A stretch of DNA of 64,000 bases from positions 62,001 to 126,000 of the forward strand of contig NZ_SWKR01000001.1 of NCBI RefSeq assembly GCF_005144715.1, given 5' to 3'. Source of the DNA: Sphingomonas baiyangensis (GTDB taxonomy: Bacteria > Pseudomonadota > Alphaproteobacteria > Sphingomonadales > Sphingomonadaceae). Both the position numbers and the translations under genes were made by a program. The notes beneath the pieces were generated by a model that did not search any database, had not been told where the DNA came from, and saw only the letters and a program-made list of their open reading frames with translations. Below, piece by piece: positions 10,854 to 20,260 of this stretch (within the stretch, counting starts at the first letter, position 1; each line of letters opens with the position of its first letter).

Positions 10854-12031
10854 CCGATCTCGACCAGTTCCGCGCCGATACGCGCGCATGGCTCGAAGCC
10901 CATTGCCCGCCCGAAATGCGCCAGCCCGTGCGCGGCGAGAAGGATATCTGCTGGGGCGGCCGCCGCGCCGAATATCGGCCCGGCCAGAAGGAGTGGCTCG
11001 ATGCGATGGCGTCGCGCGGCTGGACGGTGCCCGACTGGCCCGTGCAATATGGCGGCGGCGGGCTCTCGCCGGCCGAAACCAAGATATTGCGCGAGGAGAT
11101 GGCGCGGCTCGGCGCGCGCAATCCGCTGAACAGCTTCGGCATCTCGATGCTCGGTCCGGCGCTGCTCAAATACGGCACCGAGGAACAGAAGCTCGAGCAT
11201 CTGCCCGCAATCGCACGCGGCGAGATACGCTGGTGCCAGGGCTATAGCGAACCCAATGCCGGATCGGACCTCGCCGGCCTCGCCGCCTCGGCCGAAAGCG
11301 ACGGCGACGATTACATCGTCAACGGCCAGAAGGTGTGGACCAGCTATGCCGACAAGGCCGACTGGATCTTCTGCCTCGTGCGTACCTCGAAGGAATCGAA
11401 GCAGGGCGGCATCAGCTTCGTGCTGTTCGACATGGAGAGCCCCGGCGTCTCGACCAAGCCGATCCTGCTCATCAGCGGCTATTCGCCCTTCTGCGAAACC
11501 TTCATGGACAATGTCCGCGTGCCCAAGCGCAATCGCGTGCACGACGAGAACAAGGGCTGGGACGTCGCCAAATATCTGCTCGGCCACGAGCGCGAGATGA
11601 TCTCGGGCATGGGCCTCGGCGCGGGCGGCGCCAATCCGCTGATCGAAGGCGCGATCGCGACGATCGGCCTCAACGATCGCGGCGAGCTCGCCGACCCGAT
11701 GCTGCGCAGCGCGATCGCGATGTTCGAAGTGCGCGCGCGCGCCTTTTCGGCGATGTCCGAACGCTTCATCGACGAGCTGAAGGCCGGCCGCGCGCACCCC
11801 GCGCAACCCAGCATGATGAAATATGTCGGCACCGAACTGAACAAGGCGCGCCACGAGCTGATGATGGCCGCCGGCGGCAGCGGCGCGCTCGAATGGGAAA
11901 GCGAAGCCTCGAACGGCGGCGCGGCGGCGCGCGCATGGCTGCGCACCAAGGCCAATTCGATCGAGGGCGGCACCAGCGAAGTGCAGCTCAACATCATCGC
12001 CAAGCGAATACTCGAGCTGCCGGGCGCGTAG
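10850..12031 (+). CDS. Acyl-CoA dehydrogenase, large-subunit type (pair 1, A)
   Basis: A 393-residue flavoprotein that makes the 2,3 double bond in an acyl-CoA. FAD/substrate motifs are [15 protein letters not shown] (about 127-141) and [11 protein letters not shown]. The C-terminus carries [18 protein letters not shown], the loop that contacts FAD in the partner subunit, but where a stand-alone dehydrogenase has QxxGGxGxxxE it has only a degenerate [13 protein letters not shown]. The next dehydrogenase gene has the opposite pattern, so the two probably form a mixed oligomer like the alpha2-beta2 steroid side-chain dehydrogenases. Start by ATGA overlap with the amidase gene. Confidence 0.92.
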   Translation: MTDLDQFRADTRAWLEAHCPPEMRQPVRGEKDICWGGRRAEYRPGQKEWLDAMASRGWTVPDWPVQYGGGGLSPAETKILREEMARLGARNPLNSFGISMLGPALLKYGTEEQKLEHLPAIARGEIRWCQGYSEPNAGSDLAGLAASAESDGDDYIVNGQKVWTSYADKADWIFCLVRTSKESKQGGISFVLFDMESPGVSTKPILLISGYSPFCETFMDNVRVPKRNRVHDENKGWDVAKYLLGHEREMISGMGLGAGGANPLIEGAIATIGLNDRGELADPMLRSAIAMFEVRARAFSAMSERFIDELKAGRAHPAQPSMMKYVGTELNKARHELMMAAGGSGALEWESEASNGGAAARAWLRTKANSIEGGTSEVQLNIIAKRILELPGA

Positions 12032-12040
12032 GCCTTGCAT

Positions 12041-12123
12041 CGTCGCCCCAGCGAATGCTGGGGCCTTCGCGTAACGAAGCGTGCGCGTGCCGCACGAGAC
12101 CCCAGCTTTCGCTGGGGTGACGG
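12041..12123. repeat. Dispersed CGTCGCCCCAGCGAA repeat, copy 1
   Basis: It starts CGTCGCCCCAGCGAA (12041-12055) and ends with the near-inverse TTCGCTGGGGTGACGG (12108-12123); AGCGAATGCTGGGG forms an inner hairpin. A clear second member of the same family lies at 56064-56149 between pheS and pheT. It lies between two paired dehydrogenase genes without an obvious terminator T-run, so transcription may read through. Confidence 0.7.
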
Positions 12124-12132
12124 AGTGAAAAA

Positions 12133-13263
12133 ATGCCCCTCTACCTCACCGAAGAACAGACGATGCTCGCCGACACCGCACGCGATTTCGTCGCCGAGCA
12201 TGCGCCCGTCTCGCACCTGCGCGCCTTGCGCGACGCCAATGACGCCACCGGTTTCAGCCGCGATCTGTGGCGGCAGTTCGCCGATATGGGCTTCACCGGC
12301 ATCCTCGTGCCCGAGGCGCAGGGCGGCCTGGGGCTCGGCCATGTCGAAGCGGGCGTGGTGATGGAGGAAATCGGGCGCAACCTCTCGCCCTCGCCGTTCC
12401 TCGCCACCGCCGTCGCGGCGGTCGAGGCGTTGAAGGGCACCGCGCATGCCGATCGCTGGTTTCCGCGCATCGTCGCGGGCGAGGCCGTGGCGGCGCTCGC
12501 GATAGACGAGACGCCGAAGTTCACAAATGCGATTTCGCTGCGCGCCGAGCGCGCGGGCAACGGTTTCCGCCTGTCGGGCACCAAGCGCTTCGTCCAGCAC
12601 GCGCATGTCGCCGACCTGATGATCGTCGCGGCGCGCACTTCGGAAGCAAGTGCAAACAACGGGGAAGGCCTCACGCTGTTCGCGATCGACCGCGAATCGG
12701 CCTTTCCCGACACCGACCCCCGCCGCCTGGCCGATGCCAGCATCGCTTCGTGCGTGAACTTCGACAACTTCGAAGTCGATGCTGATGCCGTGATCGGTGA
12801 GGTCGATGGCGGCGGCGCGGTGCTCGGCCGGCTGCTCGCCGCCGGCCGCACCGCCGCCTCGGCCGAGCTGCTCGGTGTCGGTGGTGGCGCGATGGACATG
12901 ACCGTCGCGTATCTCAAGCAGCGCAAGCAGTTCGGCGTGCCGATCGGCAGTTTCCAGGCGCTCCAGCACCGCGCCGCGCACCTCTATGCCGAACTCGAAG
13001 TCGCTCGCGCCGCCGTGCTCAAGGCGCAGCAACTGCTCGATGCGAGCGACGAGCATGCGGACGGCGCCGTCGCGGTCGCCAAGGCAATGACCGGGCTGGC
13101 CACGGGCCTCGCGGTGCAGGAAGGCATCCAGATGCACGGCGGCATCGGCATGACCGACGAATATGACATCGGCTTCTACATGAAGCGCCACCGCGTGCTT
13201 GCCGAGACGTTCGGCGATGCCGGTTTCCAAGCCGACGCGCTCGCCCGAGCGGCAGGCTATTGA
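12133..13263 (+). CDS. Acyl-CoA dehydrogenase, small-subunit type (pair 1, B)
   Basis: A 376-residue acyl-CoA dehydrogenase homologue. Visible motifs are the central QRKQFGVPIGSFQALQHR and a C-terminal MHGGIGMTDEYDIGFYMKR, the FAD-pyrophosphate-binding part. The usual EGTSEIQ loop is replaced by FGDAGFQADALARAAG, so it probably cannot act alone and complements the upstream partner. GGAG lies before the ATG. Its TGA overlaps the thioesterase ATG (TGATG). The 101-bp gap to the partner holds a dispersed repeat. The natural substrate is unknown; such pairs handle steroid side chains or other bulky acyl-CoAs in known cases. Confidence 0.92.
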   Translation: MPLYLTEEQTMLADTARDFVAEHAPVSHLRALRDANDATGFSRDLWRQFADMGFTGILVPEAQGGLGLGHVEAGVVMEEIGRNLSPSPFLATAVAAVEALKGTAHADRWFPRIVAGEAVAALAIDETPKFTNAISLRAERAGNGFRLSGTKRFVQHAHVADLMIVAARTSEASANNGEGLTLFAIDRESAFPDTDPRRLADASIASCVNFDNFEVDADAVIGEVDGGGAVLGRLLAAGRTAASAELLGVGGGAMDMTVAYLKQRKQFGVPIGSFQALQHRAAHLYAELEVARAAVLKAQQLLDASDEHADGAVAVAKAMTGLATGLAVQEGIQMHGGIGMTDEYDIGFYMKRHRVLAETFGDAGFQADALARAAGY

Positions 13264-14150
13264 TGGCCGAAGAAGCGCGCGCCGACGATCCCGCCGGGCT
13301 CGTCGCCCAGCTAATCTACCTGCTCGACGTCGAGGAGATCGACACCGATCTTTATCGCGGCCGCCGCCAGCCCGAAGGTGTCGGCCGCGTGTTCGGCGGG
13401 CAGGTGATCGCGCAGGCGCTCCAGGCCGCGCAGCGATCGGTCGAAGCGCCGAAGGTGGCACATTCGCTGCACGCCTACTTCATGCGCGCGGGCAGCGAGG
13501 ACTATCCGATCATCTACCGCGTGGTGCGCGATTTCGACGGTCGCAGCTTCGCCAATCGCCGCATCATTGCGATGCAGCGCGGCAAGCCCATCCTCAATAT
13601 GATCGCCTCGTTCCATTCGCCCGAGCGCGGCCTCGCGCATCAGGTGCCGATGCCCGACGTGCCGCCGCCCGACGCGCTGCGCAGCGAAACCGAGCTGCGC
13701 GAGGAGATCGCCGACAAGGTGCCCGAGAAGCTCAAGCGCTTCTTCCTGCGCGCCCGCCCGATCGAAATCCGGCCCTGCGATCCGCGCGACTGGTTCGCAC
13801 CGACGCCGCAGGAACCGGTGCAGCACAGCTGGTTCCGCGTCGCCGCGCCGCTTCCCGACAACCCGGCGCTGCACCGCGCGATGCTCGCCTATGCCAGCGA
13901 CATGACGCTGCTCGGCACCTGCCTGCTGCCGCACGGCGTCAACTGGATCTCGGGCAAGGTGCAGACCGCCAGCCTCGATCACGCGGTCTGGCTACACGGC
14001 GATTTCCGTTTCGACGAATGGCTGCTCTACACCGCCGACAGCCCCTGGTCGGGCGGCGCGCGCGGCTTCAATCGCGGCCGCATCTATACCCGCGCCGGCA
14101 AACTGGTGGCAAACGTCGCGCAGGAGGGGCTGATCCGGCAGCGCGACTGA
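13263..14150 (+). CDS. Acyl-CoA thioesterase II (TesB family)
   Basis: A 295-residue double-hot-dog thioesterase that cleaves acyl-CoA to free acid and CoA. The family opening DTDLYRGRRQPEGVGRVFGGQVIAQAL (quoted in parts: LYRGRRQ, RVFGGQVIAQAL) lies at about 25-52. The C-terminal hot dog contains LLGTCLLPHGVNW and SLDHAVWLHGDFRFDEWLLY. The ATG overlaps the previous stop as TGATG, so translation is coupled to the dehydrogenase pair. In a catabolic operon it may release CoA from dead-end thioesters, or produce a free-acid end product. Confidence 0.92.
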   Translation: MAEEARADDPAGLVAQLIYLLDVEEIDTDLYRGRRQPEGVGRVFGGQVIAQALQAAQRSVEAPKVAHSLHAYFMRAGSEDYPIIYRVVRDFDGRSFANRRIIAMQRGKPILNMIASFHSPERGLAHQVPMPDVPPPDALRSETELREEIADKVPEKLKRFFLRARPIEIRPCDPRDWFAPTPQEPVQHSWFRVAAPLPDNPALHRAMLAYASDMTLLGTCLLPHGVNWISGKVQTASLDHAVWLHGDFRFDEWLLYTADSPWSGGARGFNRGRIYTRAGKLVANVAQEGLIRQRD

Positions 14151-14216
14151 GTATTCTGCGCAATATCGTTACGTCTGCGACCAAATTTCGTCTGCGTCGA
14201 TGCGGCTTTTCGAGCC

Positions 14217-14630
14217 GTGCGGCGTTCTCGTTTCATGCTTCCCGCTCTGCTCCCCCTCGCAATCGCGACCGCAGCCGCACCGGCTCCCGAACAGATCGAA
14301 CGTGAAAAGCGCACGCTCATCGTCTTCGCGCCCAGCCAGCGCGATGCGCGGCTCGCTCGCCAGCTTGCGCTGCTCGACAGCGACCGGGGTGTGCTCGCCG
14401 ATCGCGACGTTCACGTGGTCAAGGTGGTGGGGGACAGCGTGGCTGGTGCCTATGACTATGCGGGTCATCTCCGCGCGCGCTATGGCGTAGCGAACGAAAG
14501 CTTCGAGACGGTGCTTCTGGGGCGCGATGGTGGCGTCAAGCTGCGTACCGACGATGCCGTCGCGCTGCCGCGCCTCGCCGCGACGATCGACGCGATGCCG
14601 ATGCGCCAGCGCGAGATGCGCGTGCGCTGA
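14217..14630 (+). CDS. DUF4174-family exported protein
   Basis: A 137-residue protein with a short signal peptide (MRRSRFMLPALLPLAIATAA). The rest matches the DUF4174 pattern as I know it: LIVFAPSQRDARLARQLALL, then LRARYGV, VLLGRDGGVKLR and ATIDAMPMRQREMR at the end. The family has a thioredoxin-like look but no CxxC here, so a redox role is not supported. The start is GTG at 14217 (ATG 14235 is an alternative that loses the basic n-region). It converges on the SDR gene with a 4-bp gap. Function unknown. Confidence 0.75.
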   Translation: MRRSRFMLPALLPLAIATAAAPAPEQIEREKRTLIVFAPSQRDARLARQLALLDSDRGVLADRDVHVVKVVGDSVAGAYDYAGHLRARYGVANESFETVLLGRDGGVKLRTDDAVALPRLAATIDAMPMRQREMRVR

Positions 14631-14634
14631 GCGC

Positions 14635-15438
14635 TCAGGCGGCGGTCTTGCCGAATTCCTGACGCGTCACCGGATGGCTGGTCGACAGGCCCCCGTCGAC
14701 GACGATGGCCTGCCCGTTCACATAGCTCGCGGCATCCGAGGCCAGAAACAGCGCAACGCTGGCGATCTCCTGCGGCTGCCCTGCACGGCGCAGCGGATTG
14801 AGGCGCCCGATCCGATCCTCGACGCCCTTCTCGCGCGCATAGGTGAAGGCGCGCTCGGTCATCCCCGTCTCGATCAGGCCGGGGCAGATCGCGTTGACGC
14901 GCACGCCCGAGCCGCTCAGCTGCTGCGCGGCGGTCTGCACCAGATTGATGACGCCCGCCTTCGATGCCGAATAGGGCGGGCACCCCGCCCCCGAACGCAG
15001 GCCAGCGACGCTCGCGGTACACAGGATCGCACCGCCGCCGCGCGCGACGATGCGCGGGGCCGCATGTTTGATCGCGAGGAACGGCCCGATCAGATTGACG
15101 CGCAGGATGTCGGCCCACTCCTCCGCCGTGCCGTCGAGCAGACCAGTCAGCCCGCCCGACACGCCGGCATTGGCATGAATCACGTCGAGCCCGCCAAATA
15201 CTTCGCACGCTGCCGCCACGGCCGCCGCGACGTCGGCATCGCTGCCCGCGTCAATCCGCATCGCGCGCGCGGTGCCGCCCGCCTCGGCGATCGTCGCCGC
15301 GGTCTCGTCGGCGCCTTCGCTACGATCGGCACACAGCACCGAACCGCCTTCGGCAGCAAAGGCGCGCGCGGTCGCGCGGCCGATGCCCGATCCCGCCCCC
15401 GTTACGATGATCGATTTGCCCTCGAACCGCATCGCCAT
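14635..15438 (-). CDS. SDR-family oxidoreductase
   Basis: A 267-residue classical short-chain dehydrogenase/reductase. It has the cofactor motif TGAGSGIGR (about 12-20), NAG (in HANAGVS), catalytic Ser in CTASVAG, and the YxxxK pair in YSASKAG. The C-terminal [20 protein letters not shown] is typical. Asp after the second strand (CADRSEG) suggests NAD(H). MAMRFEG at 15438 is preceded by GGGAGCG, and a second ATG lies at 15432. It is the last gene of the ACAD11-like operon, 11 bp after the kinase gene; the levulinate cluster of Pseudomonas also has an SDR in this position (LvaD), so it may act on a 3- or 4-oxo/hydroxyacyl-CoA. Confidence 0.93.
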   Translation of the reverse strand: MAMRFEGKSIIVTGAGSGIGRATARAFAAEGGSVLCADRSEGADETAATIAEAGGTARAMRIDAGSDADVAAAVAAACEVFGGLDVIHANAGVSGGLTGLLDGTAEEWADILRVNLIGPFLAIKHAAPRIVARGGGAILCTASVAGLRSGAGCPPYSASKAGVINLVQTAAQQLSGSGVRVNAICPGLIETGMTERAFTYAREKGVEDRIGRLNPLRRAGQPQEIASVALFLASDAASYVNGQAIVVDGGLSTSHPVTRQEFGKTAA

Positions 15439-15449
15439 CGCTCCCGCGC

Positions 15450-16469
15450 TCACGCGCCCGCCCTCACCGCGAAATCCCATGCCACAGCAGCAAGTCCCGG
15501 CACGCGCGCGGCGGTGGCGGCGGCCTGCGCATTCGACGCATTGCCGTCGAGCACGCGCTTCTTGATGCCCTGGACAATGCCCATCAGGCGAAACAGATTG
15601 TAGCTGAAATACCAGTTCAGATCGGGAATGCCCTCGCGCCCCGTGTGCGCGCAGTAGCGCACGGTGATCGCCTCGAGCGTCGGGATACCTGTCTCGGGGC
15701 CGGTCATGCCCTTCACGCCCGATCGCCCTTCGGGCTCGGTGACCCAGTTCATCGCCAGATAGGCGAAATCGGCAAGCGGATCGCCGAGCGTCGACAATTC
15801 CCAGTCGAGCACCGCGCGAACGCGTGGTCCGTCGGTCGCGAAGATCAGATTGTCGATGCGGTAATCGCCATGGACGATCGCGGTGCGCGTCTGTTCGGGC
15901 ACGGTGCGCGGCAGCCATTCGATCAGCCGTTCGGCTTCGGGCAGATCGTCGGTCTGGCTCATGCGATACTGGCGCGTCCAGCGCGCGACCTGCCGCTCGA
16001 AATAATTGCCGGGTTTGCCATAGTCGCCGAGACCCGCAGCTTCGTAATCGACGGCATGCAGATCGGCGAGCGTGTCGACCATCGCCTCGTAATGGCGGCG
16101 GCGCTCGGAGGGCGCCATGCCGGGCAGCGTACCGTCCCACAGCGTGCGCCCCTCGACCATCTCCATCACGTAGAAGGCGGCGCCGAGCACGGCCTCGTCC
16201 TCGCACAGCGCATAGGGCCTTGCGACGGGAAAACCCGTGGGGTGCAGCGCGGCGATCAGGCGATATTCGCGATCGACCGCATGGGCCGATGGCAGCAGCG
16301 GCCCGAAGGGCTTGCGGCGCAATACATAGGCCCCGCTCGCCGCATCGATCCGATAGGTCGGGTTCGACTGGCCGCCCGCGAACTTCTCGATGCGCAACGG
16401 CCCCTCGAACCCCGCGACATGCCCGTCCATCCAGCGCGCGAGCCGATCATGATCGAGATCGTCGGTCAT
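15450..16469 (-). CDS. ACAD10/11-type phosphotransferase (acyl-CoA hydroxyl kinase candidate)
   Basis: A 339-residue aminoglycoside-phosphotransferase-fold kinase. Nucleotide-side motif [10 protein letters not shown] is at 32-41, followed by [16 protein letters not shown] and the [12 protein letters not shown] hinge. The catalytic loop HGDYRIDN is at 200-207 (catalytic Asp202) and Mg-binding [16 protein letters not shown] begins at 222. This run of motifs matches the N-terminal kinase half of animal ACAD11 and bacterial LvaA, which phosphorylate a 4-hydroxyacyl-CoA, rather than antibiotic kinases. Its start overlaps the alcohol dehydrogenase stop by 4 bp. In this operon it most probably supplies the phosphorylated substrate for the dehydrogenase encoded upstream. 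Substrate chain unknown. Confidence 0.9.
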   Translation of the reverse strand: MTDDLDHDRLARWMDGHVAGFEGPLRIEKFAGGQSNPTYRIDAASGAYVLRRKPFGPLLPSAHAVDREYRLIAALHPTGFPVARPYALCEDEAVLGAAFYVMEMVEGRTLWDGTLPGMAPSERRRHYEAMVDTLADLHAVDYEAAGLGDYGKPGNYFERQVARWTRQYRMSQTDDLPEAERLIEWLPRTVPEQTRTAIVHGDYRIDNLIFATDGPRVRAVLDWELSTLGDPLADFAYLAMNWVTEPEGRSGVKGMTGPETGIPTLEAITVRYCAHTGREGIPDLNWYFSYNLFRLMGIVQGIKKRVLDGNASNAQAAATAARVPGLAAVAWDFAVRAGA

Positions 16470-17575
16470 TCGAACACGATCACCGATCGCGCACTGTCAC
16501 CCGCGCGCAGCTTGTCGAGCGCGTCGTTGATCGCCTCGAGCGGGATCGTTTCGGCAACCATCGTATCGAGATCGAGGCGGCCGTCGAGATACATCTGCAC
16601 CAGCCGCGGCATGTCGACGGGAAACTGTGTCGATCCCAGCAGCGATCCCTGCACCTTCTTGCCCGTGAGGAAGGTTGGGCCGGGAATCGACATCGCCTTG
16701 CCCGGCGCGATGATGCCCAGGATCGTCGCGGTCCCCCCGCGGCGCAGGATGTTCCACGCAAGCTCGGCGGTTGCGGGGCTGCCAACTGCCTCGATCGCGT
16801 AGTGCACGCCGCCGCCCGTCAGCGCGAGCACCGCCTTGACGATGCCGGGATCGCCCGGATCGAGCACGTCGGTCGCGCCGAGCTTGGCCGCCGTCTCGCG
16901 CTTCGATGCGACGGGATCGATCGCGATGATGCGGCCTGCCCCGGCGATCTTCGCGGCGTTGATCGCGGCGAGGCCGATACCGCCCGCGCCGATCACCGCC
17001 ACGCTTTCGCCCGGCTTCACCTTGCTGTCGTTGAACACCGCTCCCGCGCCGGTGATTACCGCGCAGCCGAGCAGCGCGGCGCGATCGAGAGGCATCTCCT
17101 TGGGGATGGCAACGCAGGCATTCTCGTGCACCAGCATCCTCTCGGCGAACGCGGAGAGATTGAGGAACGGCGCCAGCGGCGTACCGTCGGCAAGTGCCAC
17201 GCGCGGCGCGGCATCGGCGGGGCGGCGCGTCGAGGGATCGATGCACAGGCTCGGGCGCCCCGTCGTGCAGAACTCGCAAGTGCCGCAGAATACGGTGAAG
17301 AAGGTGATGACGTGATCGCCGGGCTTCACGCTCGACACGCCCTCGCCCACCGCCTCGACCACGCCGGCGGCCTCATGCCCCGGCACCGTGGGCAGGGGGT
17401 GCGGCACCGCGCCGTCGATGAAATGCAGGTCCGATCGGCACACGCCGCACGCCGCGGTGCGGATCAGCACTTCGCGCGGGCCGGGCTTGTCGATCGCCAC
17501 TTGCTCGATCGAGAGCGGCTGGCCAGGCTGGCGCAACACCGCTGCCTTCGCGCTGATCCGGCCCTCAGCCGACAT
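16466..17575 (-). CDS. Zinc-dependent alcohol dehydrogenase (class III-like)
   Basis: A 369-residue medium-chain dehydrogenase. The catalytic zinc ligands are in [10 protein letters not shown] and PGHEAAG; the four structural-zinc cysteines lie in [16 protein letters not shown]; the Rossmann motif is [14 protein letters not shown], followed by [13 protein letters not shown] with an Asp that suggests NAD+. MSAEGR at 17575 was chosen because residues upstream in the longer open frame come from the overlapping dehydrogenase gene. It overlaps that gene by 11 bp and the kinase gene by 4 bp, so it is firmly in the operon. It may oxidise a hydroxyl or aldehyde group of the pathway substrate. Confidence 0.93.
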   Translation of the reverse strand: MSAEGRISAKAAVLRQPGQPLSIEQVAIDKPGPREVLIRTAACGVCRSDLHFIDGAVPHPLPTVPGHEAAGVVEAVGEGVSSVKPGDHVITFFTVFCGTCEFCTTGRPSLCIDPSTRRPADAAPRVALADGTPLAPFLNLSAFAERMLVHENACVAIPKEMPLDRAALLGCAVITGAGAVFNDSKVKPGESVAVIGAGGIGLAAINAAKIAGAGRIIAIDPVASKRETAAKLGATDVLDPGDPGIVKAVLALTGGGVHYAIEAVGSPATAELAWNILRRGGTATILGIIAPGKAMSIPGPTFLTGKKVQGSLLGSTQFPVDMPRLVQMYLDGRLDLDTMVAETIPLEAINDALDKLRAGDSARSVIVFE

Positions 17576-18803
17576 GGCGGGCGAACTCGGCGCGTGCGAT
17601 CGCGCGGTTGTGCACTTCGTCGGGGCCGTCGGCGAAGCGCAGCGTCCGCACATTGGCCCATGCCGCCGCCAGCGGGAAATCGCCCGAAACGCCGCCGCCG
17701 CCATGCGCCTGGATCGCATCGTCGAGGATCGCGAGCGCCATCGTCGGCGCCTGCACCTTTATCATCGCGATCTCGAGCTGCGCTGCCTTGTTGCCCGCCT
17801 TGTCCATCATGTCGGCGGCCTTGAGGCACAGCAGCCGCGTCATCTCGATGTCGATGCGCGCGCGCGCGATGCGCTGCTCCCATACCGAATGTTCGGCGAT
17901 CGTCTTGCCGAAGGCGGTGCGCGACTGCAATCGCTTCGCCATTGCCTCGATCGCCATTTCGGCGACGCCGATGGTGCGCATGCAATGGTGGATGCGTCCC
18001 GGCCCCAGCCGGCCCTGCGCGATCTCGAAGCCGCGGCCTTCGCCCAGCAGCATGTTCTCGGCGGGGACACGCACATTGTCGAGCACCACCTCGCCATGGC
18101 CGTGCGGCGCATGGTCATAGCCATAGACGCTGAGCATCCGCTCGATTCGCACGCCGGGCGTATCGAGCGGAACGAGGATCATCGACTGCTGCTGGTGCCG
18201 GCGTGCCGAGGTATCGGTCTTGCCCATCACGATCGCGATCCTGCAGCGCGGATCGCCCGTGCCCGACGACCACCATTTGCGGCCGTTGATGACGTAATGA
18301 TCGCCATCGCGGACCATCGAGGTTTCGATGTTGGTGGCATCCGACGAGGCGACGCCCGGCTCGGTCATCAGGAAGGCCGAGCGGATCTCGCCGTCCATCA
18401 GCGGGCGCAGCCACTGCTCCTTCTGCTCAAGCGTGCCGTAGCGGTGCAGCACTTCCATGTTGCCGGTATCGGGCGCCGAACAGTTGAACACCTCGCTCGA
18501 CCAGTAGAGCCGCCCCATCTCCTCGGCGCACAGCGCATATTCGAGATTGGTGAGCTGCGTACCTTCGAACGCGAAGCTGTCGTCGACATGCACCTGGCCC
18601 GAATGCGGCGGCATGAAGAAATTCCACAACCCCGCCGCCTTGGCCTGCGGCTTGAGCGCCTCGATCACCTGCGAGGGCGCCCAGCGATCGCCCGCGGCCA
18701 GATCGGCGGCATAGTCGGCCTGACGCAGCGCGATGTGCGACTGGATGAAGGCGCGCACCCGGTCGCGATAATGTGTTTCGCGTTCGCTCAGCGTGAAATC
18801 CAC
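17565..18803 (-). CDS. ACAD10/11-type acyl-CoA dehydrogenase
   Basis: A 412-residue acyl-CoA dehydrogenase that closely matches the C-terminal half of animal ACAD10/ACAD11. Family-specific strings are [32 protein letters not shown] (146-160), [31 protein letters not shown] (256-274) and [16 protein letters not shown] near the end. It keeps both [13 protein letters not shown] and the C-terminal loop, so it works as a self-sufficient enzyme, unlike the paired dehydrogenases nearby. Known relatives act on 4-phospho-acyl-CoA or 4-hydroxyacyl-CoA. It is the first gene of an operon with ADH, kinase and SDR, divergent from the tandem-TetR gene. Confidence 0.93.
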   Translation of the reverse strand: MDFTLSERETHYRDRVRAFIQSHIALRQADYAADLAAGDRWAPSQVIEALKPQAKAAGLWNFFMPPHSGQVHVDDSFAFEGTQLTNLEYALCAEEMGRLYWSSEVFNCSAPDTGNMEVLHRYGTLEQKEQWLRPLMDGEIRSAFLMTEPGVASSDATNIETSMVRDGDHYVINGRKWWSSGTGDPRCRIAIVMGKTDTSARRHQQQSMILVPLDTPGVRIERMLSVYGYDHAPHGHGEVVLDNVRVPAENMLLGEGRGFEIAQGRLGPGRIHHCMRTIGVAEMAIEAMAKRLQSRTAFGKTIAEHSVWEQRIARARIDIEMTRLLCLKAADMMDKAGNKAAQLEIAMIKVQAPTMALAILDDAIQAHGGGGVSGDFPLAAAWANVRTLRFADGPDEVHNRAIARAEFARHVG

Positions 18804-18816
18804 CAGTGCCTCTCCT

Positions 18817-18935
18817 CGTTCGTGAACGCGGGCCTAAACCATACCCGATCTTCGGTAAAGCAGGTAGCGGCACTCCCCACCTCCATCGACCCGACGGAAA
18901 GCACGGGCTGCGAAAAACACTGTTTCTTCGAAACG
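18817..18935. promoter_or_regulatory. Divergent promoter region with three inverted repeats (candidate TetR operators)
   Basis: The 151-bp gap between the dehydrogenase operon and the double-TetR gene holds CGTTC-GT-GAACG (18817-18828), the near-palindrome TACCCGATCTTCGGTA (18842-18857) and GTTTC-TTC-GAAAC (18923-18935). TetR-family genes usually autoregulate and control the divergent operon through such sites; which site is used cannot be told from sequence. Confidence 0.4.
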
Positions 18936-18954
18936 ATCGCGCTAAGCTCGGCGC

Positions 18955-20199
18955 ATGAGCGTAGCCAACCACTCGATCGACCCCGCCGACACCGGCACCA
19001 AGCGCTTTCGCGCCAAGCGCGACGCCATCCTCGCCGCCGCTGCCGAGGCGATCAACGAGCAATCGGCAAAGGGCATGACCTTCGCCGATGTGGCGCGGCG
19101 CGTCGGCCTCAATACCACCAGCGTGACCTATTATTTCAAGCGCAAGGAAGACCTTGCCGCCGCCGCGTTCGACCAGACGATCCAGACGCTGCTGGCGACG
19201 CTCGACGAGGCGCTCGAACTCGCCGAGCCAAAGGCGCGTGTCGAACGCTTCCTGGCTATCACCTTCGCCCGGCTGGCGCGCGTGCGGCGCGGCGAGGAGA
19301 CGGGCGTCGCCGTCCTATCCGACCTGCGCGCGATGGACGAGCCGATGAAGAGTGGCCTGCTGGCAGGCTGGCGCGAGGTGTTCCGCCGCACGCGCCAGCT
19401 GTTCGGGCCGATGCCGACGCGCGCGCACACCGACCTTAACGGCGCACGCGCGCACGTGCTGCTCGAAAACAGCTTCTGGCTGACGGCGTGGCTCGATCGC
19501 TACGGCGTCGATCAATATGACCGCGTCGAGGCGCGGCTGATGGATGTGTTCGCGCATGGCATCGCCGCGCCCGACCAACAATGGGCGCCACCGGTGCTCG
19601 ATCTCACGCACGGCGCGGCGCCTTCGAACCGCGAGGCGTTCCTGCTCGCGGCCACGCGACTTATCAACGAACTCGGCTATCGTGGTGCCAGCGTGCAGCG
19701 GATCGCGAGCGAACTGAACGTCACAAAAGGCAGCTTCTACCACCATCTCGATGCCAAGGACGATCTCGTCGCCGAATGCTACAAGCGCAGCTTCGCGACC
19801 TTCACCGAAGCGCAGCGCGAGGCCGATGCAGCTGGCGGCAGCCACTGGCAGCGGCTGTCGGCGACGATGGCGACGCTGCTCGACATCCAGTTCTCCGAAC
19901 GCGGCCCGCTGTTGCGCACCACGGCGCTGTCGGGCCTGCCCGTCGACGTGCGCCAGACGATGATCGACCGCTCGAACCGCATTGCGCGGCGCTTCGCGGG
20001 CACGATCAGCGACGGGATCGCCGAGGGATCGTGCCGCGCGGTCGATCCGCTCGTCGCCAGCCAGGCGCTGATGGCGCTCCAGAACGCGGCCTTCGACATG
20101 CGCAAATGGGCCGGCACGATGCCGCGCGAGCGCGCCGTCGCGATGTACGCCTCGACGCTGGCTTTCGGCATGTTCGACGATCGCGCGCTCGCACTGTAG
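18955..20199 (+). CDS. Tandem TetR/AcrR-family regulator (two DNA-binding domains)
   Basis: A 414-residue protein made of two TetR units in one chain. The first HTH is about 20-67 (MTFADVARRVGLNTTSVTYYF), followed by an all-helical ligand-type domain. The second HTH is about 228-272 (ASVQRIASELNVTKGSFYHH), followed by another helical domain ending near 410. Normal TetR proteins are about 200 residues and dimerise, so this looks like a built-in pseudo-dimer with possibly two effector pockets. It is divergent from the ACAD11-like operon across 151 bp with several inverted repeats and is the likely repressor of that operon, sensing an acyl-CoA or free acid. Confidence 0.92.
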   Translation: MSVANHSIDPADTGTKRFRAKRDAILAAAAEAINEQSAKGMTFADVARRVGLNTTSVTYYFKRKEDLAAAAFDQTIQTLLATLDEALELAEPKARVERFLAITFARLARVRRGEETGVAVLSDLRAMDEPMKSGLLAGWREVFRRTRQLFGPMPTRAHTDLNGARAHVLLENSFWLTAWLDRYGVDQYDRVEARLMDVFAHGIAAPDQQWAPPVLDLTHGAAPSNREAFLLAATRLINELGYRGASVQRIASELNVTKGSFYHHLDAKDDLVAECYKRSFATFTEAQREADAAGGSHWQRLSATMATLLDIQFSERGPLLRTTALSGLPVDVRQTMIDRSNRIARRFAGTISDGIAEGSCRAVDPLVASQALMALQNAAFDMRKWAGTMPRERAVAMYASTLAFGMFDDRALAL

Positions 20200-20260
20200 T
20201 GCGGAACCGCCCGGCAACCGGCCGGGTTGGTATCACGTCGAGATCAGAGATCGGGTCACA

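Noticed and set aside
15450..16469. Aminoglycoside resistance kinase
   Set aside because: Its motifs match ACAD11-type kinases, and the operon is metabolic.
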